From Phoronis australis (Eukaryota > Phoronida > Phoronidae), in contig NMRA01000765.1 of NCBI GenBank assembly GCA_002633005.1, positions 101,257-147,037 of the forward strand: a stretch of 45,781 bases of DNA, in the 5' to 3' direction. The position numbers and the translations under genes are program-made. The notes below the pieces were generated by a model. The model had not been told where the DNA came from. It saw only the letters and a program-made list of their open reading frames with translations, and made no database searches. This document shows, piece by piece, positions 12,961 to 22,111 of the stretch (within the stretch, counting starts at the first letter, position 1; every line of letters starts with the position of its first letter).

Positions 12961-13577
12961 CGATTATTATTCATGGCATGGGCTGCATTTCTGAGATATG
13001 ATGTAAAAGGCTAGCTAAATTTGGATATTTTTCAACTGAAGATAAACTACATTTATTTATTAACCTAAACCACTAGGCTCTTCCTGAGGGAAATTTTTAA
13101 GTCTTCCAGTAACTTTCAAGGATTTTGAGTACAGGCTCTTCCATTAATTTTTGTTGCCATGCAATATATCGCATACGATGGTGCCATCTAAGTTTGGCTA
13201 TAGTACTTAGACAAGTGAGAAGCTGGGCAAGACTCTACGCTCTTAGGTGCTTCAAAACTAATATCACACTTAGGCCACAATGGGCTACTCATAGCCTAGG
13301 GCCTGTGACGTGCTAGTGTCTCGCTAGGTACTTGCCAGTGACCTTTTAGAATTTACCAAATAACCAAGATTTGTTTTTTTCAACTTTTTGATTTGATCAT
13401 ATACTTACCTCCGACTTAGTGAATATATGATCAACATGACATTTATTGATTCAAACTGTTACTCAGAAATTTGCAAACAAACTTGAAACCAAGTACGAGT
13501 TTACACTCAGACCGCACTCTCACGGGAGAGGCTGAAAACACACAGAAAGTGGTTAAATGGTGAAATGTGATATTTAC

Positions 13578-13933
13578 CTGAAAGTACACCCCATAGTCAA
13601 ATGCTCTGTACACAAAAAAATTTGACAGCTTGATGCATGTTGCAAACAGGTTGCTAAACGGGAACACGGCAACCCCCGTCATCAGAGAATGCGCCACATT
13701 GCCTTCAAAGGTAGTATTTTTGTCGCACTCCTCTAGGCGAACGTGGTAACCGATGCGCTCTGCTCCAGCAACCACATTATATCTCAGCCTAAGATTTTTA
13801 GTGGCCATGGCTTCAATGACAGCATCAAACTCAAGGTTGGATTCCTCATAACGACCGTTAAAACCTCCCTGCCACCTGTCGCCCATCATCAGGTTGTTGC
13901 TGATGACGATGTTTACTCCCTCTACACGGATTG
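13578..13933 (-). CDS. PKHD1L1: PKHD1L1-like exon: second beta-helix region
   Basis: The acceptor is TTGTTGCAG before 13933 and the donor GTAAAT after 13578. The exon is 356 nt, beginning with the last two bases of a codon and ending at phase 0. After the split codon it reads IRVEGVNIVISNNLMMGDRW, then NVVAGAERIGYHVR, GNVAHSLMTGVAVFPF and AFDYGVYFQ. These correspond to successive PbH1-type beta-helix turns of fibrocystin-L, where a GVNI...NN turn follows the second G8 domain and N.VAG.ERVGYH is a family signature. Its phase (2 bases at the start) fits directly onto the end of the exon at 18756, although protein that should lie between the two is missing from the window. Confidence 0.88.
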
Positions 13934-13984
13934 CTGCAACAAACAAACATACAAAATCCTGAAACAACAACAGCTGCTGTACCT

Positions 13985-14100
13985 GCAGGAAACACACGCG
14001 ACAACCACGAACAGGGGGAGCAGTTACACCATCCAAAATAAGGACAAGGGGGGCATTTAGACCATCTAAACTGAGGACAGGAACGGCATGAGAAAAAGAT
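13985..14100. repeat. short tandem minisatellite
   Basis: Two to three imperfect copies of a unit of about 33 bp occur here: ACCATCCAAAATAAGGACAA with GGGGGGCA, then ACCATCTAAACTGAGGACAG. They explain the short cysteine-rich frames seen on the minus strand at 14136-13858. A single undetermined base (n) lies further on, at 14294. Confidence 0.5.
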
Positions 14101-14449
14101 GCATTGATGACAATCAGTGACGCTACGCTGAATCATACCATGGAGCCAAGTATGAAATCATCCTGGGCATTCTGACCTCAGCTACTCAGGAATCAATGTG
14201 TAGTATTCTTCTTACGCAGGACCACAAATCCTTTGTTAAGCTTTGTTTAGCAGTCCACTTGGGACAGAAGGATTCACAACTTTCACTGACCCTNCAATGT
14301 CAGGTACCGTAGAGGTGTCTTCAGCCTTTTTGGAGAACACAATAACTTAAAAAAATAAAAGAAGACTTATAGCTAAAACCAATAGTCATCTTATCTCAAT
14401 GAGCCAACTTATTCACAGGTCATGTTTTAGTCAATCCAAAGTGCCGTAA

Positions 14450-16560
14450 CTAATCCTCTTCATCGGAGTCGGAATCTTCACTCCATAGTTCCTCTCCGGA
14501 ATCTACCAGATCTTCAGGCGAACTAACTCTAGTGATGGTTTGTTCATTCCCGTGTTTACTTTTGTTGACTTCTGCATTCGAACTGAACAAAATGTCAGGG
14601 GGAATAAACCCCTCAAACCAAGGTAGCAGTAACGTGTGAGTTTCAGTTGCATGCCAGCCATAATCAGTTGGTTTCAGTCCATCCCCAGGATATGCTGTCG
14701 CGGCACGGGTCCATAGTTCTGTGACGTACTGAGTTCGGCGAATCTTCATCTGCAGGCTACGAAGACAACTGGGAGCAACACGAAGCCAATTCGTTTTGCA
14801 TTTGCAAGTGGGTTCTAAATTTAAAAAATATAACCATAGGGGACTTTGATGGTAGCTATGTATTATCAGATCGAATAATTATATTGTTTACAGGTTATCA
14901 CTACATACCGCAACAACTTTGCCAGTAGTGTCCATAAGTATGACCAAGAGGCCCTCGTTAACATTTTTTACCTTGCTTTTTGCGTACATGTGATACACGA
15001 ATTCAGTGAAAAACCAAAATCGATGCTGTCATGCACATCTCCAAAAGTAGCGAACATATTGGTGAGCTTTTCATTACTTTCAGCTGCTGTCCAAGTGTCA
15101 TTCAAGATTACTAAAACATTTGTATCTGAAGCGCTCACTATGATATGGCCGACAGGGATGTTTGCGACGTGGAACGCAATCAACGTGTTCGCTTCCTCGT
15201 GGTCGTCTTGAAGATGGTCAGGTTTTGTGTCCATGATGTGCTGGTTATCGTCGGGAAAGAACTGGTAGCAGTCACCACCGTGGGCAACAAACGAGGAGTC
15301 CCACCAAACATATACCAGTTCATTCTTGAACAAGGTGTTGCTATGAAGTGTCTATGAGCTCTGTCGCATAGTTTGACCAAGCACTGTCATGGTATACATG
15401 GAATTACGTTTGCTGTGTTGTTCCCGTTCACTGTCCTTAATTGACTTTTCAACATACTTGTCTTCAAACAGACCACTGATAACATCGATCGGGCAACTGA
15501 TCCGTAAGTTACGCCTACTTCCCGTTTGGAGTGTGGCAAAACTGAATGTAGAAGAAATCCGCCATCACAAATCGTCACGTAGCCTTACAGAAAGTCTTCT
15601 TCTGTTATAGGTTCTGTCTGGAACAATTCAATTTTTTTCAACAAAGTAGACTTTTCGGGTTTGACGAGCGCTCCATCGCAATGAGCGAGTGATAACGGAT
15701 AAGGTACTGTGACTGGATGTGAGAGAAATTTTTGGAGATCGATGTCTGTTCTCTCTGCTACAACTACGATTATGTGTATGCACAAATCTATAAGGCTCTC
15801 TGCGGTTGTCGTGATCTGTGAGGCCGATGACTTGGTTTTCTTTTTCACGTATCAGCAGCGAAATTTTCGACAACTGTACGTTTCACTAGTCGCACTAACC
15901 TATTTGCTGTCGTTTTCCCATTCGTGTCGGAATTTTTTTCTCACATCATAGCCTCGGATCAGCGCATTAACCAGATAGTCTTCCGTCGCTTGGGATGCTG
16001 CCTGGCCAGTTACGATGTTAACCAGACCGGGTGGAGCATCGTTCGTAAACGGATTGCATGAATCGGTTTTCACACTGAGTGATGGCATTTGTTCGTTATC
16101 TTTTTGATTATTGAAGGATTGAACTAACTCTTTGCATTCTACCCAATTCCAAGTCTTGCCATTGTCTTAAGCTCAGTTACAGCCACTGCCATTTGTGTCA
16201 TAGAGAGGGAAAATCAACGCATTGCGGAAAGCCACTATCCCCATCATGCTCGATGCTATCCCGGCTAACGGACTGTTCCAAAGAGAGGTCAGCAGCCGAT
16301 CTACTGAAGTTCTTCCTTGAACGTCGCACTGAGAACGTGCTGTTTTACAGCACTTCATAAAATGTTGGGTCTGCAAATGTCAACTTTTGGTAAAGCAATG
16401 TTCCCCAGTTGGAGTAGATTGGGCGGTTCAGGGCAAAGAATACATCTAGCATAGTCGGGAAAATGTTGATATAGCCACTGAAGTCATTGTTCTTGACGCA
16501 TCTCTAGAGTTCTCTGTAGGCTCGGTTTATGAGAAAGACGAAGATTGCCAAAAACTGACC
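14450..16560 (-). pseudogene. decayed invertebrate repeat-gene (EADT / SPDTDVL-type protein)
   Basis: Fragments in several frames, read right to left, follow the order of a protein type found in many copies in cnidarian, lancelet and hemichordate genomes. They are FFALNRPIYSNWGTLL (about 16440-16395), FSRSAADLSLEQSVSR (about 16300), NPFTNDAPPGLVNIVTGQ (16055-16000), a KFLSHPVTVPYPLSL stretch (about 15730-15685), then HEEANTLIAFHV (about 15200) and SASDTNVLVIL (about 15140), and a C-terminal TELWTRAA...YGW piece ending in an acidic DSDSDEED tail at 14450. Frameshifts and stops break it repeatedly, including a stop after FYEVL near 16355. In relatives the acidic positions read EADT and DTDV; here both are changed (EANT, DTNV), which would remove probable metal-binding acids. 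Family membership is from memory of the motif pattern. It is best read as a dead mobile-element-borne gene in the host intron. Confidence 0.65.
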
Positions 16561-17052
16561 AGTTTTGCCAAATTTGCCATTAATCACTGTGTGAAATGAA
16601 GGTAGATGGCGCGCAAACATAACGCAGGCGACAGCAAAAGACGGCATTTTGATTATTATTCCTTTTAGCAGTTGCATCAAATGACTCGTCCGAAAAGAAA
16701 GGGACGCAGTTTAGACTGGTAAAATAGGACAACGAAAATGGAAATTAGTGAAAACACAATGTGCTATCCGTCTTGGAGGGGTTTTTAGGTTTTGTTTTTA
16801 ATAGTGAATTATGTGGAGTATTCCGCTGCTTTCGCATGGACTTGTGAGGTCGCTCCAACCTCAGGCGCGATTTTTCTGGTTTTCATGCCCTGACATAAAC
16901 TTGCAGACAAAAATCTCACCTTGTGCGGTGACCTATGCCGTACAGACTTAGTGGCCCTATTGAAAATCGAAGTGCCTGGTTCCTGATTGTGATGCTTATT
17001 CAGTGTGAATGGGCTTATAATCTATTTTGTTTCGACTCTTTATTTGTCTGAT
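16561..17052. other. intron, no gene seen
   Basis: Sequence upstream of the decayed gene. I see no initiator region, no TIR and no host exon here. The text around 16561-16600 may still belong to the pseudogene's N-terminal part. Confidence 0.4.
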
Positions 17053-17710
17053 GGAGGCATCTTACTGTTATGCCACGTGCAATGATGCTGAACACCGGGC
17101 AATTGGTTTCAAGCGGTTACCTGATGGGTTGATCTAGCTCAACTCAGGTACTTGGGCGTGTCTGGCGGGGATAACCCACCACTAGATTTGTCTGGCAGTG
17201 TTTATTCGTGATACCTTGGCTTACGGTGAATATTTTGGAACTGGTTTTAGGCGGTTACCTCTTGGGTTGATCTAGCTCAATTTTTAACCCTTTTTGATAA
17301 TCGTCTGGAAGGGGCACCTCACCACTGAAATTGTCTGGCATCTAACTGTTGTGCCATGTTCAGTGATGTTGAACATTGTGCAATTGGTTTCCAACTGTTA
17401 CCTGATGGGTTGATCTAGCTCAATTCAGGTATTTGGGCGTGTCTGGCGGGGGTAACCCACCACTAGATTTGTCTGGCAGTGTTCATTCGTGATACCTGGG
17501 CTTACGGTGAATATTTTGCGACTGGCTTCAAGCGGTTACCTCTTGGATTGATCTAGCTCAATTTTTGTACCCTGTATATGTTCGTCTGGCGGGTACTCTC
17601 CACCACTGAAATTGTCTGGCAGTGACCAGTTTTGATACAATGAATGATGTAGCAGGTATCGAAGGCAGTTTTAAGTGGTTACCAGAAAAGTTGATCTAGC
17701 TCAATTTTTG
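17053..17710 (+). repeat. dimeric tandem repeat, 281-bp higher-order unit
   Basis: The word GATCTAGCTC occurs at 17131, 17269, 17412, 17550 and 17693. The spacings are 138, 143, 138 and 143, so the array alternates two monomer types and the true unit is about 281 bp. Type 1 reads GTTACCTGATGGGTTGATCT and type 2 GGTTACCTCTTGGGTTGATC. Both are followed by a TGTCTGGCGGG or TCGTCTGG word and CCACCACT..ATTGTCTGGC. About 2.3 units are present, and the last monomer is partial and more diverged. Confidence 0.88.
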
Positions 17711-17960
17711 AGTGCAATTCTCTTGGCTCCCCTGACCACACCCACCAGAACGAACCTGCCAGACGGCCATTTCCAAGCATCAGGATACCCGCAGAGCACT
17801 GTGGCACCAAAGAAAATTGGTTACCTTTCCATGCCCAAAAAAGCTCTGGGATCCCGGTCTATTACTTGTATACTTGCAATTCACATTGCTAAACCACCGT
17901 CTCGGAGGCCCGGCGTCGTTGTGCTCATTGTGATCATTGATCTTTTTCTAAAAGTCAGGG
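17711..17960. repeat. dispersed repeat, also present at 31545-31640
   Basis: The part around 17870-17950 (CACATTGCTAAACCACCGTC, then GAGGC..GTCGTTG, then TTGATCTTT) resembles 31568-31630 (CACATTGCCAATCCACCGTC and so on) in the same orientation. It leads straight into the GGTGGGCGCTTAA repeats. The plus-strand frame at 17675-18046 crosses three different repeats and is not a gene. Confidence 0.55.
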
Positions 17961-17984
17961 AATCGCGCGTTTCCTTAGCACTGG

Positions 17985-18170
17985 GCGCTAAATCTTCATT
18001 CTTTAAAAGTCGGGGGTGGGCGCTTAAGCGAGAGGTGGGCGCTTAACTGGAAATCTTCAAAAATCGCAGGGGGGCACTTAACCGAGCAGTGGGCGGTTAA
18101 ATCGAAAATCCACCTAAAGTAGGGGGTGGGTGGTTAACTGAGCATGGGCGTTAACCCGAACGTTTACGGT
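17985..18170 (+). repeat. GGTGGGCGCTTAA-type tandem repeat, site 1
   Basis: About three imperfect units of 50-60 bp, each of the form AGTCGGGGGTGGGCGCTTAA followed by GCGAGAGGTGGGCGCTTAAC. The array ends in GAACGTTTACGGTA. A related array with the same closing word lies at 20540-20710. Confidence 0.7.
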
Positions 18171-18755
18171 AAGATGGATCTCATAAGCACTGTAGAGTAT
18201 TCAAGTCAAGTTGCCCCACTTTGTTGCTCAGGCAGGTTATATAACAGAGGTCGGGACATTAAATTGAAATACATTAAGAAACAGCATCAGTAATGCACGT
18301 CAGTTCTCTTTTCTTCCATTATAGTAGATAAAAGATTTTTTTAAAAAAAGCAAAAGTTCAATTTGATAATGACAAATGTAATTTTAATTATTCGCAGAGT
18401 CTAAAATGGGCAAGAAAGTATGTTGAGGTAGCGCATGCAAAACTGGGAACTTGTATTGACATATTCTATAGCTAAAGTGGAATCAAAACGCTATTGGACA
18501 CTGCTGTCTTAATTAAAAATGGCAACCGATTAAATATCACCATTATTGTCAAGGTTTACTTCGTGCCTTATCACAATAATTCTGTAATTCATGAAATTTA
18601 ATAACTATATGACAAAAACAAGTAGGAATTTCAAGAAAAAATATGACTCAAGAGTAGGAAACTGAAGGAATAGTCGCAACAAAGTTGGAAAACGTATTAC
18701 CATCGTAACCATTGGTAAGCCTGTGATAGTGCCATCAGAGATTAGTCCTACTTAC
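18171..18755. other. intron, no gene seen
   Basis: AT-rich intron directly downstream of the exon ending at 18756. I searched the minus strand for the rest of the G8 domain (patterns of the form LELHG and VDW.VGD) and found none. Confidence 0.55.
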
Positions 18756-19037
18756 CAACCACATTGTTCCCAAGCTGTGGGCCTCTGTAGCGACTGAGCT
18801 TCTCGGGAGGTATGATTCGTTTTTCCACAAGCTGGTCAGTGTTACGTCCCGAAGTCTTTATGGTCACCTTGTTCTTGAACACATTATGCTCCCATCCAAT
18901 CACCAAACGACCAAAAATGACAATATCCTCAGCCTCTAGTTTATGTTCTCCTGAGTCATCCAGCTCCAAGTTACCCTCAATCCTAAGAATTTTTATTTTA
19001 GGTAATGGTTCGTTTGGATACCGAACAACCCATTTGC
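18756..19037 (-). CDS. PKHD1L1: PKHD1L1-like exon: first half of second G8 domain
   Basis: The acceptor is TTTTTCACAG before 19037 and the donor GTAAGT after 18756. The exon is 282 nt, starting with two bases that complete a glycine codon and ending after one base of a codon. It reads GKWVVRYPNEPLPKIKILRI, EGNLELDDSGEHKLEAEDIV, IFGRLVIGW and ends YRGPQLGNNVV. The pattern of W.V-(18-20 residues)-I.G.LE..D-(8-10 residues)-A..I.I.G.L.IG is the first half of a G8 domain, and the closing GNNVV corresponds to the (L/F)GN.V(I/L)G turn. The ELHG strand, tryptophan strand and VDW..GD strand that should follow are not found in the next intron. Confidence 0.92.
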
Positions 19038-20539
19038 CTGTGAAAAAGTCCAGAGTCATTTGCCAAACTCAGTGAGTAACAAATTGTCAGACAGCACATG
19101 CATGCCCCCAGCCTAAAATATAGAGGGGAGGCTCGAATTTTTTGGTATGTGGGTTTACTACTGAAAAAAGAAAATGAGAACTAAAAAAAACAGGTACTAA
19201 GTTCAGACCTATGAATTTCTGTGGTCTTTTGTCTCATTTTCTAGGACTTTTTGTTTCTCTGAGGCAGACCTTTTTACCCACTTCGTCAAATGGGCCCCCT
19301 GAGTCCCCCCTGGGTGCACGCATGCAGCACACAAAGTTATGCATCAAGAATTCTCAGCTCAAATCAACAGGAAATCTCAGGAGATAGCATCATTAGGGTA
19401 GTGCTTTATATTCAGAATGTCTGTATCAGCATAGTATTGGGAAATTAGACCTACTTTTAAATAGTGGTCTGTGATTTTTTACTTTCTCGACATATTGAGA
19501 TAACACTCACAACATCAGAGAACATGAGGATAAGGGACAAAAAAGATATCTTACAGAATCATACAGAAAGCATATTATGGCCTAAAGTTTTTGTCAGATT
19601 AATAAACAAAATGTATGTCATATTACTTTCTATTGGATTACTCTTACTAGTAACTTATTGAATTACTTCACTTTTCAACTCTGGTATTAACTTGAAGTGA
19701 TAGTTTCGCAAGGTAAGCCAACCCACAGCCTAATTTTTTGAAATTTCCCTTTAATTGTCCATATAATGCGCAAATGCTCAGCCACGATTTTCTTTAATTT
19801 CATTTCAAATGCCATTGGCTCCACTAAACGCCCTTCCCAACAACGCCACTTCAACAGGTTTTTTAAAGAATCTCCAGTGTCACTCTGATGATGCTCTTGT
19901 GTGTCATCTTCACGTCGAAGAGGCCCAAACATAAAACCAATATGATTAACCCGTCTCTGTGCCATTTTAGTTGGCCTGTTGATGTGTACTCGTGCCGTAA
20001 GTGACGAACAACTCTTGGTGCTGAACAGCCTCGGTGACGCCACGGAAAACAGCGCTCGCAGTGGGGCTTTACGGAACTAATAATTTAATATTCACATTTT
20101 TCGAAATAAAAAAATAAAATGAATACTGTGCATTATTTAAGAACGTCAGAAATCGACCTTATACTTTCAAAATTCATACTAAAATGCTGAAACATTTAAT
20201 ACAGGCCTATTTTAAAAGCACCCATACTGCTTTGTCTGCAACCTCTAACTAGTGACAATGATGTACATCACCAACACAGCATAATGACAAGCACACCGTG
20301 GCAGAAATTCACCAAACTAGGACCCTGACAATATGACCAACCGAATTTGTTTTATCACTGAAATTGGAATCATTGTCATTGGGTTTTACACAATAACGGT
20401 TGTTCAGCTTGTATTTAAGTGGTGTCAGATTTCAAGTTTACTTCATTGCTGTTAAAGATAAGATTCCTTTCGCTCTAAAATCCCAATGCATGTAGTATTA
20501 AATTTGATTGTTGGTGTCAAACAACTGTTCTGTAAGCGG
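19038..20539. other. intron, no gene seen
   Basis: Intron sequence with no host exon. The minus-strand frame 20043-19687 (118 codons) has a basic, glutamate-rich composition but no recognised domain, no splice signals in a fitting phase and no family resemblance. It may be transposon debris. Confidence 0.45.
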
Positions 20540-20710
20540 TAAGTTGGGATGGGCGATTACTCAAGAACTGGGCGCTTAGGGGAAATTTGCACAAAGCAGA
20601 GGATGGTCAATTAGTCAAGCAGTGGGTGCTATAACCCCGAAAATTGACCAAAAGTCGGGGATGGGCGATAACACACCCATGGGCATTGAAGCGCAAGTTT
20701 ACGATATATT
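20540..20710 (+). repeat. GGTGGGCGCTTAA-type tandem repeat, site 2
   Basis: Three diverged units: TGGGATGGGCGATTACTC.., GAGGATGGTCAATTAGTCAA and TCGGGGATGGGCGATAAC, ending in GCGCAAGTTTACGATA. This is the same layout and closing word as 17985-18170, with more mutations. Confidence 0.65.
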
Positions 20711-21835
20711 GGTGAGACAACTTGCCACTTGACTACAAGAATGAAGGCACACCTTAAGTTAGCGATAATAATTCACCTCTTTAAGACATTTAGAAAACAA
20801 TGCTGCTTGTAGAGGGGCTGCTGGGGAACACATTCATCTTTACGCTTATTGACAATGATACTAATCGCTATCACTTGAAACTGCATGAAACTATTCTCAT
20901 TCAGTGTTCAGAAACACTCTCACTCAATGCACAGGTATCTCTGAGTTGCTGACACTGTTACACTGAGTTGTGATTCGCTGGTTGCTACCAAATGCTGTAA
21001 GACTTGTCTAGTATTTTTGCATGTTTTGGAATTTTCTGTGTATTGTACCTATAGCCATCTTGGCATCCATTCTCTGAGCAAAGCTTGACAATTGTGGATG
21101 TTTATCCGCCCAAAATATGTCGCTACATTTTGGAACAGTTGTTGTCTTTATGTAGACTTTACTTGTGTTCAAGTTGGTCAGTGTGAGACCTTTGGTATTT
21201 TATCACTTTTTTCACAAAACAATGTAGCACACAATCAAGTTTTGTTCTACAGTTGCTGTCAAACAGTGGGCATTCACAACAATGGTGGAAGCCCTTGAAA
21301 ATGAAAAAGGGCATTTTTTGCAATATTTTTATTTGAAATGGGCGATATTTCACCGAAAATATTAAATCTAATATCGAAAAGCCTAAAATTGCGATCATGA
21401 TTTGTCATATGCTGCAGTTCAAGTCATCTTGAATAACTGACACACTTGATGGTTCAAGTTCAAGTATTAGCGAAAGCGTCTCTCCCTCACCAATACCAAC
21501 ATCTATCAGTGAACAGCCACACAAACTTGTAATCTTAAATATTCAAGGGCATATGTCAAAAGAAGAGTTTCTAAAAAATAATGCTACAGAGGCAAAGATA
21601 TTCATTATGTATTGATGATCTCTTGCAAATCTGATAGATTTGAGTGCTGCCATTAATCTGGCACCGCGCTTGGCAATGGTTGACAAGAGCAACAATGTCA
21701 TGACAACTCATGCCTTCCACTGCTGCGGTGCCCCTTGCTTTATGCTCTCAGAGTCACACACTTATGGCGTGATTTGACCTCTCGCGCCAAACAATGTGAA
21801 AGGATTCTATTAAAAGATGTATCTCAATAAAGGTG
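20711..21835. other. intron, no gene seen
   Basis: AT-rich intron. I find no open frame with recognisable protein content and no repeat shared with other parts of the window. Confidence 0.5.
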
Positions 21836-21839
21836 GAAG

Positions 21840-21892
21840 GTACAACAACAGCAATAACAACAACAACAACAACACCACAAAGCAACAAGAAC
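21840..21892. repeat. (CAA)n / (TTG)n microsatellite at a splice donor
   Basis: An imperfect CAA/AAC trinucleotide run occupies 21841-21885, beginning seven bases into the intron after the exon end at 21893. On the minus strand it gives GTT/TTG, so read-through makes a leucine run, which is why an open frame seems to continue past the exon. Confidence 0.8.
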
Positions 21893-22111
21893 CTTTTGGA
21901 ATAACCAGGTCATTATCATCAACGAATGGTCCATTCATTTTTTCCAAATCTGTGAATGAGATCGCACTGGAAGGTCGTTTTCTCAATGGCGGGAGGCTTC
22001 TGGGGTCCGGAGGAGGCTGGCAATTTGAATACCTACAGCCGTACGCTACGACGTCCACCATAACGAAAATAGGATATTCTGGCGTATACCAAGGGTCAGG
22101 TTTGCCAGAAA
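21893..22111 (-). CDS. PKHD1L1: PKHD1L1-like exon: linker and start of second G8
   Basis: The acceptor is TTTTTTGCAG before 22111. The donor is AAAAG/GTTCTT after 21893, a GT donor with poor match at the following positions. The exon is 219 nt with phase 2-base start and 1-base end. It reads SGKPDPWYTPEYPIFVMVDV, CRYSNCQPPPDPRSLPPLRK, then ISFTDLEKMNGPF and DDNDLVIPK. The first bases complete an Ile codon with the exon at 27676. The last base joins the exon at 19037 to give NDLVIPKGKWVV, the classic opening of a G8 domain (D.V.IP.G.W.V). The proline-rich linker between the beta-helix and the second G8 is usual for the family. Confidence 0.9.

Noticed and set aside
17675-18046. 123-codon plus-strand open frame
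   Set aside because: It crosses the end of the 281-bp satellite, a dispersed repeat and the GGTGGGCGCTTAA repeat, and has no domain.
19687-20043. 118-codon minus-strand frame as an exon
   Set aside because: No splice sites in matching phase and no resemblance to G8 or beta-helix sequence.
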